Below, piece by piece: positions 1 to 7,375 of a stretch of 64,000 nt of DNA. Source of the DNA: Oxalobacteraceae sp. CFBP 13730 (GTDB taxonomy: Bacteria > Pseudomonadota > Gammaproteobacteria > Burkholderiales > Burkholderiaceae_D); assembly GCA_014841835.1 (NCBI GenBank), contig JACYUQ010000002.1, forward strand, positions 1 to 64,000. Reading direction: 5' to 3'. The stretch's first letter is position 1; every line of letters starts with the position of its first letter. The position numbers and the translations under genes were made by a program. The notes beneath the pieces are model-generated. The model searched no databases. It worked only from the letters and a program-made list of their open reading frames with translations, and was not told the origin of the DNA.

Positions 1-810
1 CCGAAAACGATTGTCAGGGCGAGTGATAACAAGATCGTATGGCAGTGGGTAGGAAATGATCCGTTTGGGGCCATACAGCCGCTGGAAGACCCGACGGGGG
101 TTGGAGCATTCGTGTATAACCTTCGGTTTCCCGGTCAGGTGTATGAGAAGGAATCTGGGCTTTACTACAACTATTTCCGGGACTATGATCCGCAGACCGG
201 GCGGTATGTTCAAAGTGATCCGATCGGGCTCGATGGCGGAATCAATACTTACGGGTATGTGGGGGGAGATCCGGTGTCGTATTACGACGCCCCGGGGCTG
301 AATCGCACACGAGCACCAACCAATGGCCCGACGTTTTATTCAGCGCAGGTTGCGTTGATTACGAGTCAGATTCGGGCAATCAATCCCTCGTTTACTTACC
401 AAACGGTGCGCCCGAGCAATGGTCCTGGGAGCGGGTATAATCAAAACGATGTTAGTGCGTTGTCGAGAATACTTCGTGACTATCAACGAAATTCACAGAC
501 CAATCGTGATGGGGTTCCAGTGGGTCGATTTGTATGTGATGCAAGGGGAAACATGCTGATCGAACCCAGAGGAGGTCGCACCCGCGACCAGCCTGAATTT
601 TCGGGCCACCCAGACACGCATACTCTTTATCCAAACGGTTCCAATTACATGCGAAATAATCCGGTCGGCCACGGTCCAAATACGACCCCTCACGGCCATG
701 CCCACTTAGTTGGCCCCGGCACCGGTCGGGCGGGCCAAGGGCCTCCAATAGACATTTTTGGTAATGTTGTGCCGCCAAACTCGCCAGCCGCACACTATCC
801 TACATATTGA
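1..810 (+). CDS. Rhs-family polymorphic toxin, C-terminal part (5' end off window)
   Basis: The frame is open from base 1, so only about the last 269 residues are present. The first ~98 residues are the end of the Rhs core: FPGQVYEKESGLYYNYFRDY, then DPQTGRYVQSDPIGL, then a YYDAPGL junction. The junction matches the site where Rhs proteins switch from the conserved shell to a variable tip toxin. The following ~170 residues are the tip domain. They carry DTHTLYPNGSNY, a HGHAH cluster, and a GQGPPIDIFGN...AAHYP tail, which resemble polymorphic toxin type 24 (Ntox24) from memory. Rhs tips are normally delivered by type VI secretion or contact systems and released by autoproteolysis. Target and activity cannot be read from the sequence. 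The Rhs assignment is firm; the toxin family is moderate. Confidence 0.9.
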   Translation, partial: PKTIVRASDNKIVWQWVGNDPFGAIQPLEDPTGVGAFVYNLRFPGQVYEKESGLYYNYFRDYDPQTGRYVQSDPIGLDGGINTYGYVGGDPVSYYDAPGLNRTRAPTNGPTFYSAQVALITSQIRAINPSFTYQTVRPSNGPGSGYNQNDVSALSRILRDYQRNSQTNRDGVPVGRFVCDARGNMLIEPRGGRTRDQPEFSGHPDTHTLYPNGSNYMRNNPVGHGPNTTPHGHAHLVGPGTGRAGQGPPIDIFGNVVPPNSPAAHYPTY

Positions 811-839
811 AAATTTAATACTGAGAGAGCATTCGTTCC

Positions 840-1277
840 ATGATAATTTTTATCGACGAAATCGATAGTGAATCATGTTTCCCGTTAGGCTATACAAACC
901 TGCCGAGTTTTATCGCAAAGTTTAAATCTGCAGAATTTGAAGGGGTTGCTAGATTCGTTCCAGCCAGCGGACTCCCCCAGGATTGTGCTGGACATGAATT
1001 TGGCGTGGAAATTGCACAGGACTCAATAACTGACTTTCAAATTGTTTCCGGCGGAGCAGGATCGGCAATTGAGCCCTTAAGTATGACGGGCTCATTCCGC
1101 GTACGTGGCAAAGTACGCGGATCCTCAGGGCCCGCAGGGAGGGAGACTACGACGGTCGCGGTAGGTGAAGCGTTCTTCACCTTGACGCCGGATGATGTGG
1201 GGCAGCTTCGTCCTGCTATTGGTGACACCGTTATTTTTATTCTCCACGGCTTGTCATTATGGGATGAGGTGATTTAA
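840..1277 (+). CDS. Candidate cognate immunity protein for the Rhs toxin
   Basis: This 145-residue acidic protein starts with MIIFIDEID and lies 29 bp after the toxin stop on the same strand, the standard position of an immunity gene. It has no signal peptide or membrane segment, which fits a cytoplasmic antidote. I do not recognise a named family. The middle (about 60-115) alternates short hydrophobic and charged stretches, suggesting a beta-rich fold. Base composition is lower in GC than most of the window, as is usual for toxin/immunity cassettes. The role is inferred from position only. A strong hairpin terminator follows about 100 bp downstream. Confidence 0.6.
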   Translation: MIIFIDEIDSESCFPLGYTNLPSFIAKFKSAEFEGVARFVPASGLPQDCAGHEFGVEIAQDSITDFQIVSGGAGSAIEPLSMTGSFRVRGKVRGSSGPAGRETTTVAVGEAFFTLTPDDVGQLRPAIGDTVIFILHGLSLWDEVI

Positions 1278-1373
1278 GGGAACAGGCACAATGTCAGGTC
1301 CGGCGATGTGACATCGGTGAACTTTCCCTAGTAACGCGAGTCGTCTGCAGTCTCTCTCTTCTTAATCAAAAAA

Positions 1374-1426
1374 AGCCGTCCCCAACCCGCTGCTTCTGGC
1401 GCGGGTTACGGGATGGCTCGTTTTTT
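1374..1426 (+). terminator. Rho-independent terminator after the toxin/immunity genes
   Basis: AGCCGTCCC...AACCCGC pairs with GCGGGTT...GGGATGGCT (one G-U wobble, small internal bulge) and is followed by six T. The transcript from the Rhs/immunity pair should end here. Confidence 0.75.
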
Positions 1427-1771
1427 AGCGGCTAGGGCGGTAGCAAAACCGCGTCCGCTGCTGCGTTGAAAGACTTACAGGCAATGAGCGGTACAACCTT
1501 AGCTGGCCTTGTGAGTGAAGCTGGCCGCCCTAAACCATGACACGCCTTCAACGCTTGAACGGCTGCTTTGGGTCGTTTCCGGCCTCTCGTGGCCACTGCT
1601 GGATTTTAAACGGACAACCGTCCTGCTGGCCTGACGGACCAGGTTCGGCCAGGAGCGGACGTTCCCCAGCCAGCTCGCCAGCTCGCTAGCCGCACGATCA
1701 ACCAGAGTCGCGTTTTCTAGAGCATCCTCATGACAAACACGCAGGCACAAGCGCAAAAATGGATAGACATC
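1427..1771. other. Intergenic tract with no convincing intact gene
   Basis: About 345 bp between the terminator and the inverted repeat. A minus-strand frame (1499-1783, TTG start, 94 residues) begins in the left arm of the inverted repeat and reads SEQDVYPFLRL..., but it has no clear ribosome site and no family I recognise. I treat it as a possible gene remnant, not a gene. Confidence 0.4.
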
Positions 1772-2090
1772 CTGCTCGGACAACGGATCTACCGTTCATC
1801 GATCCGTTGTCCGAGCAGATCGCGGCGGGGAAGATCGGCGAGCTCTGTCAGTGTGGTTGCGAGGGGTTTGCATTTGAGGTATCTACCGGTGTAACGATCC
1901 CACCGTTACAAGACGGAGCGGGCCTGTTTTATGCGCTGGCGTTCGCGTCGAACTTCTCCGAAGAAATCGACATGCTTCTCTTTACTGACGAGTGCGGTTG
2001 CCTCAGCTGAGTGGACGTGACTTACGGCGCGGATAACATCGGGCCGTTGCCTGAAGGGCTTATTCAAGGTGCCAAAATCGGTGTTTGGCC
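1759..2090 (+). pseudogene. Orphan immunity-like ORF interrupted by an in-frame TGA
   Basis: Frame 1 reads M...FIDPLSEQIAAGKIGEL...CQCGCEGFAFEVSTG and continues to LLFTDECGCLS. It then meets TGA (2008-2010) and resumes in the same frame as VDVTYGADNIGPLPEGLIQG before losing character. The segment around the stop resembles the 'DE.GYLS.LEV' pattern I recall in several small immunity or hypothetical proteins. A single TCA-to-TGA change would explain the break. An alternative is a genuine 83-residue protein ending at 2010. The remaining ~220 bp up to the helicase gene hold nothing I can identify. Confidence 0.5.
1772..1818. repeat. Perfect 18-bp inverted repeat, 11-bp spacer
   Basis: CTGCTCGGACAACGGATC (1772-1789) and its exact reverse complement (1801-1818) flank an 11-bp spacer. 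There is no T-tract, so it is not an obvious terminator. Read outward, both arms encode (V/I)DPLSEQ: on the plus strand into the orphan ORF downstream, on the minus strand into the 1499-1783 frame. This suggests a local inverted duplication of a gene segment. Confidence 0.85.
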
Positions 2091-2309
2091 AAGTGCACGT
2101 GATTGCAGCTCGAATCGCGCCATGGCGCAGAGTCGCGCGAACCGCTCGGCCGATGATGGTGGGGCATCGAGCGCGCCCTGGTTTGGCTACACCGCTTTCG
2201 CAGACTGTGCACACGACATCAGCGACGAGCAGACATCCACCAGGCGTTTCTCTCACGTGCCTGCTCGCTCATCTGTTGGCAGTATGTCGAACGGTGTTGT
2301 CAGGCGCTC

Positions 2310-3554
2310 TTAACGCCGGAAGCGCACGTCCTCGCTGACCACGGGCGCATTGCCCTTGGGCTTCTTCGGTTTTTTCGGCTTCTTGACGATCTGGCCCTTC
2401 GCATCGGTTACTGGTACCCGGTGCTCCGGTGCATACCCAGGCTCTTCCACGCGTTCGAGCGTCTGGCGCGTGAGCACCTCGATCGCTGCCAGTTGCTCGA
2501 CTTCGTCGGCGCACACCAGCGACACGGCTTCGCCGCTGGCGCCCTTGCGGCCCGTGCGCCCGGTGCGGTGCACGTAATCCTCGGCCACGATCGGCAAATC
2601 CACATTGATCACGGCGGGCAGGTCATCGATGTCGATGCCGCGCGCGGCCACGTCGGTGGCGATCAGCACGCGCACCTCACCGGCCTTGAAACGGTCGAGC
2701 GCGCGCAGGCGCGCCGGCTGCGGCTTGTCGCCGTGGATCGAGTCGACCGCAATGCCCTTCGATTCGAGCAGCCCGACCAGCTCGTCGACCCCCTTGCGGG
2801 TACGGGCGAACGCCAGCACCTGCGTCCAGTCGCGCCGTTCCAGCAGGTGCACGAACAGCGCGGCCTTGCGCTTCTTGTCGACCGGGATGACCCATTGGCG
2901 GATCGCGGCGACCGTCGTGTTGCGCGGCGACGCCTCGATGCGCACCGGTTCGCGCAGCATCTGGTTCGACAGCGCGCGGATCGGGTCCGAGAATGTCGCC
3001 GAGAACAGCAGCGTCTGACGTTTCTTTGGCAGCAGTTTCAGGATGCTGTCGAGTTCGCGCGCAAAGCCCAGGTCGAGCATGCGGTCGGCTTCGTCCAGCA
3101 CCAGCATTTTCACTTCGTTGAAGTGCACCGCGTTCTGCCGGTGCAGGTCGAGCAGGCGACCCGGCGTGGCGACGAGCACATCAACGCCCTTGCGCAGCGT
3201 CATCATCTGCGGATTGATGCTGACGCCGCCATAAGCGACCATCGAGCGTAGTGGCAGGCCTTCGCCATACGTGCGTACGCTCTCGTGCACCTGTTCGGCC
3301 AGTTCGCGGGTGGGCACCAGGATCAGTGCACGCGCCGCGTTGTTGCCAACCTTGCCGCCCATGACAAGCCGCTGCAGGATCGGCAGCGTGAAGCCGGCGG
3401 TCTTGCCGGTACCGGTCTGGGCTGCGGCCATCACGTCGTTGCCAGCCAGGATGGCGGGAATGGCCTGTTCCTGGACGGCGGTGGGCGTGTGGTAGGCGAG
3501 GGCGTCCAGGGTGCGGACGATCGGCTCGATCAGGCCGAGGGAGGCAAACGACAT
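2310..3554 (-). CDS. rhlE: DEAD-box ATP-dependent RNA helicase, RhlE type
   Basis: A 414-residue RNA helicase that unwinds short RNA duplexes with ATP, probably in ribosome assembly or mRNA turnover at low temperature. All core motifs are present: Q motif TAVQEQAIP (~25-33), Walker A AQTGTGKT (45-52), PTRELAEQ, TPGRL, DEAD (155-158), SAT (185-187), ATDVAARGIDI and HRTGRTGRKG. The tail is short and basic with KKPKKPKKPK. I chose the ATG giving MSFASLGL, as in RhlE homologues; a GCAAGG element lies upstream. A start 7 codons earlier is open but less likely. It is transcribed alone. Confidence 0.93.
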   Translation of the reverse strand: MSFASLGLIEPIVRTLDALAYHTPTAVQEQAIPAILAGNDVMAAAQTGTGKTAGFTLPILQRLVMGGKVGNNAARALILVPTRELAEQVHESVRTYGEGLPLRSMVAYGGVSINPQMMTLRKGVDVLVATPGRLLDLHRQNAVHFNEVKMLVLDEADRMLDLGFARELDSILKLLPKKRQTLLFSATFSDPIRALSNQMLREPVRIEASPRNTTVAAIRQWVIPVDKKRKAALFVHLLERRDWTQVLAFARTRKGVDELVGLLESKGIAVDSIHGDKPQPARLRALDRFKAGEVRVLIATDVAARGIDIDDLPAVINVDLPIVAEDYVHRTGRTGRKGASGEAVSLVCADEVEQLAAIEVLTRQTLERVEEPGYAPEHRVPVTDAKGQIVKKPKKPKKPKGNAPVVSEDVRFRR

Positions 3555-3666
3555 GGGCAGGAAACCTTGCAACAAAAATGGACAGGCCGCAGTTTAACCT
3601 GCCGGGGCCGGCATGGCGATCATCGTGACGCGGACCGGGCAGGGTGGAACGCCCCGCGTTGCGGGG

Positions 3667-3813
3667 TCAGGACGATGTTGCTGTGGTTGCTGTGGTTGCT
3701 GCGGTTGGAGATGGATGCGCGATCGGCTGGGCCGGCCCATTGTGTTCGCGGCAACCGCCGAGCAACAGGCAGGCCAGTGTCAGCACAGCGGCGGAAATGG
3801 TGCGTGGTTGCAT
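3667..3813 (-). CDS. Small (48-residue) lipoprotein
   Basis: ATG preceded by CCGGAGGTCT at ideal spacing. The N-terminus MQPRTISAA is followed by a hydrophobic stretch and the lipobox LLGG-C (Cys21), so the product should be lipidated and membrane-anchored. The mature part is only ~28 residues, rich in Pro, Thr and Ala, with a short repetitive ATT run near the end. Entericidin-like and other tiny lipoproteins have this plan, but no family can be assigned. A signal peptidase II site plus a strong ribosome site make it more credible than other short frames here. Confidence 0.6.
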   Translation of the reverse strand: MQPRTISAAVLTLACLLLGGCREHNGPAQPIAHPSPTAATTATTATSS

Positions 3814-3875
3814 GATAGACCTCCGGATGGCGAACAACCATCATACGCCGGCCGCAGGCGCGCGGGCGCGCGCCA

Positions 3876-5603
3876 TCACTTCAGGATATCCAGTTTCAAA
3901 GGGGTGTAGCGATAGGATATGTCGTGGGCAGACACGTCGCAGCGCGCACGCGCCGCCGAGGCATCGAGCAGGATCCAGTCGCGCCGGTGGGCTTCGCCAA
4001 GGACGCGTTGCTGCGACAGGTCGAAACACTGCAGCGCAAGGTGATCGGGAAGCAGCAGCACGCGCGTCGGGTCTGCGCGCATCCAGCGCCAGGCGCGCCG
4101 TTCCTGTTCGGCCAGTGGCGCCAGGTAGCTGAAGTGGACCAGCGGCCGCGCGGCGAACAACAGGAACTGTTCCTTGAATTCGAGCAGGCCGACCTGCGTG
4201 TCGGGTCCGATGCGGTGTTCGAGCTGCTGCATGATGGCGCGGGGCGTGCGATGCGGGTTGAGCGCCGGCCACAGCCAGAAGCCGATGAACAGCCAGGCCA
4301 GCACGCTGGCCAGGGCGAGCTGTTCGAACAACGCGCGCCGGCGCAGCAGCACGACGATGCCGGCCAGCGCCAGTCCCAGAATCAGCAAGCCCGGCGCCAG
4401 TGCCACCACGGCATCCGTGTAATCATCCGCGCGCGATGGCAGCCGGTCCGGCGCAACGAGTGCCAATGCCGCCAGCACCATCAACAGCAGGCCAATCAGT
4501 CCGAGCGCTGCGCGCAATACACGCGCGGTGATGTGGCGGCCCGTGGCCGGCACCTGTTCCCAGACGCAGGCCAGTGCCAGCGCGAACATGGGGAGCGCCG
4601 GCAGAATGTAGACTTCGCGCTTGCCGGGACTGGCGGAAAAGAACAGCACCACGAGCCCGACCCAGCTCAACAAGATGCGCAGCGCCACGTTTGATCGCCA
4701 CAGTTGCCTGATGGTGCGCAGTTGCAGCAGGAACAGCACGATCAGCGGAAACCACATGCTCGGCAGCGCGGTCGACAAGTAGTAGTGCCATGGCTTGATG
4801 TGATGCCATGCATTGGCATAGCGCTGGACGGTTTGCCGGAGGAGGATGTTGTCGCGGTATGCCAGCAAGTCGGGACTGTGAACGCGTTCGACCACGAGCC
4901 ACATCGGTACCAGCCAGAGCGCAAGCGTGCCCAGCAGCAGGGCGGGGCCCCACCACGCACGCCGGCCCCAGACCGGTTGCCCGGACCCGTCGTCGCCGCG
5001 GCGCCAGAGCGCCAGCGGTAGCAGCATCAGCGCCGGCAGAAAGCCGACTCCCTTGGTCATGATGCCCAGCGCCATCGCCACCCAACTGACGGCGTACCAG
5101 CCCCAGGCGGGGCCGAGCAGGAAGTGGCGCACCAGTCCATAGCAGCCGAACGTGATCCAAAAACAGACCACGGCATCGATTTGCGCGCCCTTGGCCTGCA
5201 ACAGGAATTGCGGCGTGAACGCGAGGGCAAGCACGGCAGAACGTCCGACGGGCTCGCCCCACACGCGGCGACCCAGGTCCCAGACGAGCCACAGCGTGCC
5301 GAGGCCGGCCAGCGCACTGGGCAGCAGGAACGCGATCTTCAGTTGTCCGGTCAGCTGGTAGAAGAGGGCAATCAGCCACATGAACATGGGTGGCTTGTCG
5401 GGATAGAACTCGCCGCCGCGCGTGGGAAACAGCCACTGGCCCGATTCCACCATCTCGCGTGCCACCTGGGCGAAGCGCGGTTCGTCGGCCGGCCACGGGT
5501 CGCGCAGCCCGATGCCGGCGAACAGGGCCAGCATCGTCAGCGCAACGATCCACGGCCACCAGTCCGAGTGCTGCCTAAGAGTAGGGGCGTGCGGGTGTTG
5601 CAT
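3876..5603 (-). CDS. ArnT-like/PMT-family membrane glycosyltransferase
   Basis: 575 residues with about a dozen membrane segments, a GT39/GT83-type transferase. Such enzymes take a sugar from a polyprenyl-phosphate donor on the periplasmic face; ArnT moves 4-amino-arabinose to lipid A. The first periplasmic loop carries GLRDPWPADEPRF (Asp35, Asp40-Glu41), the conserved acidic motif. SPGKREVYILP matches the later ArnT-type loop. It starts 4 nt after the upstream gene's stop, so it is the last gene of a three-gene operon with a GT2 transferase and a VTT protein. The sugar and acceptor are unknown. arnA/B/D homologues are not in the window, so the name arnT is not justified. Confidence 0.82.
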   Translation of the reverse strand: MQHPHAPTLRQHSDWWPWIVALTMLALFAGIGLRDPWPADEPRFAQVAREMVESGQWLFPTRGGEFYPDKPPMFMWLIALFYQLTGQLKIAFLLPSALAGLGTLWLVWDLGRRVWGEPVGRSAVLALAFTPQFLLQAKGAQIDAVVCFWITFGCYGLVRHFLLGPAWGWYAVSWVAMALGIMTKGVGFLPALMLLPLALWRRGDDGSGQPVWGRRAWWGPALLLGTLALWLVPMWLVVERVHSPDLLAYRDNILLRQTVQRYANAWHHIKPWHYYLSTALPSMWFPLIVLFLLQLRTIRQLWRSNVALRILLSWVGLVVLFFSASPGKREVYILPALPMFALALACVWEQVPATGRHITARVLRAALGLIGLLLMVLAALALVAPDRLPSRADDYTDAVVALAPGLLILGLALAGIVVLLRRRALFEQLALASVLAWLFIGFWLWPALNPHRTPRAIMQQLEHRIGPDTQVGLLEFKEQFLLFAARPLVHFSYLAPLAEQERRAWRWMRADPTRVLLLPDHLALQCFDLSQQRVLGEAHRRDWILLDASAARARCDVSAHDISYRYTPLKLDILK

Positions 5604-5607
5604 GCGG

Positions 5608-6279
5608 TTATCCCCGGACTTCCTGCAAGCGCTGCTTGAAGCCATGGTGGTAGAGATAGAGCACCAGCACCGTGGACAGCGCCAGCATCAGCAGGCTGAT
5701 CCAGAGTTGCTGCTTGTCGTGCAGGGCCAGGCCGGCGCCGGCAAAGCTGAACAGCAGCATTTGCGGCAGGTAGCCCAGCAGGCTGCCCCAGAACACTGCT
5801 GGCGTGCTCAGCCTTGCCAGGCCAACGGCAATATTGGTGGCCAGGTTGCTACCGACCGGCATCAGACGCACCGTGCAGATCCACAGCCATGTGTCCTCGG
5901 CCAATAGTTGACGGATGAAAGCGACCCGGTCGCCGTAACGCTTGTGCATCCATGCCATCCCGATATGGCGCACGCAAAAGATGGCCAGCAGGGCGCCAAA
6001 ACCGGTCAGGATGGTGCTCAGCAATGCACCCGGTAAACCACCCATCAGCAAGCCGCAGGAAAAAGCGAGCACCTGGCGCGGCCCACCAAGCGCGGTGTAG
6101 ACGATGCTGATCAACGCGAACACAGGCCAGGCAATCGTCGGTTGCTGTTGAAACAGGCGGTTCAGCAGATCCAGTTCGGTGAACGCGCCCCACCACTGGA
6201 AATGCAGCGACACAAAACCCAGCGTCAGCACCCCGGTCAGCAGCAGCGGCTTGAACAGTAATCGCAATGTGGATTTCAC
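5608..6279 (-). CDS. TVP38/TMEM64 (VTT/DedA-like) family membrane protein
   Basis: 223 residues with about five hydrophobic segments. The VTT-type centre shows LGGPRQVLAFSCGLLMGG and RLMPVGSNLATNIAVG; the glycine-rich re-entrant loop and the Arg are typical of DedA/VTT proteins. Members are implicated in lipid or lipid-carrier flipping; in this operon recycling of a polyprenyl-phosphate carrier is an attractive but unproven role. The GTG start overlaps the TGA of the GT2 gene, implying translational coupling. Longer versions of the frame run back inside the GT2 gene and are not credible. Confidence 0.83.
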   Translation of the reverse strand: MKSTLRLLFKPLLLTGVLTLGFVSLHFQWWGAFTELDLLNRLFQQQPTIAWPVFALISIVYTALGGPRQVLAFSCGLLMGGLPGALLSTILTGFGALLAIFCVRHIGMAWMHKRYGDRVAFIRQLLAEDTWLWICTVRLMPVGSNLATNIAVGLARLSTPAVFWGSLLGYLPQMLLFSFAGAGLALHDKQQLWISLLMLALSTVLVLYLYHHGFKQRLQEVRG

Positions 6280-7040
6280 TGCAGAATTTCCATGCGTTCG
6301 ATCAGCGGCACCTTGGTGCGGCGGATGAGCCAATTGACTCCCCACATATCGACGATGCCGACCCACAGCCGGTTCCAGGCCGTGTATTTCGAGATGCCGG
6401 CGATACGGTGGCGATGGTGCACCGGCACGACGGCAATCGCTCCGCCCAGGCGCTTGACCAGCGCAGGCACGAAGCGGTGCATGTGGTCGAAATAGGGCAG
6501 GCACAGCCAGGTTGCGCGCGGTACCAGCTTGAGGCCGCAGCCGGTATCGGGCACCCCGTCGTCGAGGATGCGACGGCGCACCGCATTGGCGATGCGCGAC
6601 TGGAGTTTCTTCCAGCGCGTGTCGCGCCGGTCCTTGCGAAAGCCGGCAATGCAGAAATGCCGGTGCGTCTCGTTCAAGGTGAGCCCCTGTGCCACCAGCG
6701 CCGGGATGTCGGCCGGGTCGTTCTGGCGATCACCATCGATCGTGACGATGAAACGCCCGGTGGCATGCCGCGCTGCGGTCCAGAGCGCGGTACTTTGCCC
6801 GGCACTGTGTGCGTGGCGGATCAGCCGTGCCGGCGTGCCCCGTTGCCGGCAATGCTGCAGGAATACGGCGCCGGTCGCGTCGCTGCTGCCGTCGTCCACC
6901 AGCACGACTTCGTAGGCGAGCTGGCCGGCGAGGGCGTGATGGAGTTCGTCCACCAGATGCCCGATGTTGCCGGCTTCATCCCGTGCGGGAATCAGTACCG
7001 ATACCAGGTACGCGTGCTTGTCGTTCGTCTGGTCAGTCAT
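6276..7040 (-). CDS. Family 2 glycosyltransferase (polyprenyl-phosphate sugar transferase type)
   Basis: 254-residue GT-A enzyme, similar in plan to dolichol-phosphate mannosyltransferase/ArnC: VSVLIPARDEAGNI at the N-terminus, VLVDDGSSD (nucleotide-sugar binding), DGDRQNDP (DXD-like metal site) and DTGCGLKLV. No C-terminal membrane segments are evident, unlike ArnC. It probably charges a polyprenyl phosphate used by the ArnT-like enzyme two genes downstream. I chose the ATG giving MTDQTND, since the ~27 residues before it look non-coding; the ribosome site is weak. It is the first gene of the operon. Confidence 0.85.
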   Translation of the reverse strand: MTDQTNDKHAYLVSVLIPARDEAGNIGHLVDELHHALAGQLAYEVVLVDDGSSDATGAVFLQHCRQRGTPARLIRHAHSAGQSTALWTAARHATGRFIVTIDGDRQNDPADIPALVAQGLTLNETHRHFCIAGFRKDRRDTRWKKLQSRIANAVRRRILDDGVPDTGCGLKLVPRATWLCLPYFDHMHRFVPALVKRLGGAIAVVPVHHRHRIAGISKYTAWNRLWVGIVDMWGVNWLIRRTKVPLIERMEILQ

Positions 7041-7375
7041 GTTATCCAATCGTGAAAGCGATCGAAGAAAACATTCTGTGAGTCGGATCGTTTCGACCAG
7101 CAGGGGGCGTCTGGGCACCACGCAGCAGCCGTGTGCTCAACAGTGTAAATACAGGAGAAGTATATGTGCGCAGAACGACGATGAACAGCGAAACCTGCTG
7201 TCAGGCGCACGGGCGGCCCTTCGTTATCCGGCGTGGGCGAGAACGCCGTACAAGACGCGGCCAACGCCGCCGGGGCCGGTTCCGTCGGCCCAGTCACGGC
7301 TTCGTCGCATAATGCTGTTTTGCGACCCGTGGCTTGCCTATGCTGGCGCCATTCTTCAACGCTTGAAAGCCCATC
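7041..7375. other. Divergent intergenic region between GT2 operon and LytS-type kinase
   Basis: 335 bp that should carry the promoters of both flanking transcription units. I see no RNA gene, repeat or strong palindrome. Open frames across it are extensions of antisense shadows. Confidence 0.5.
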
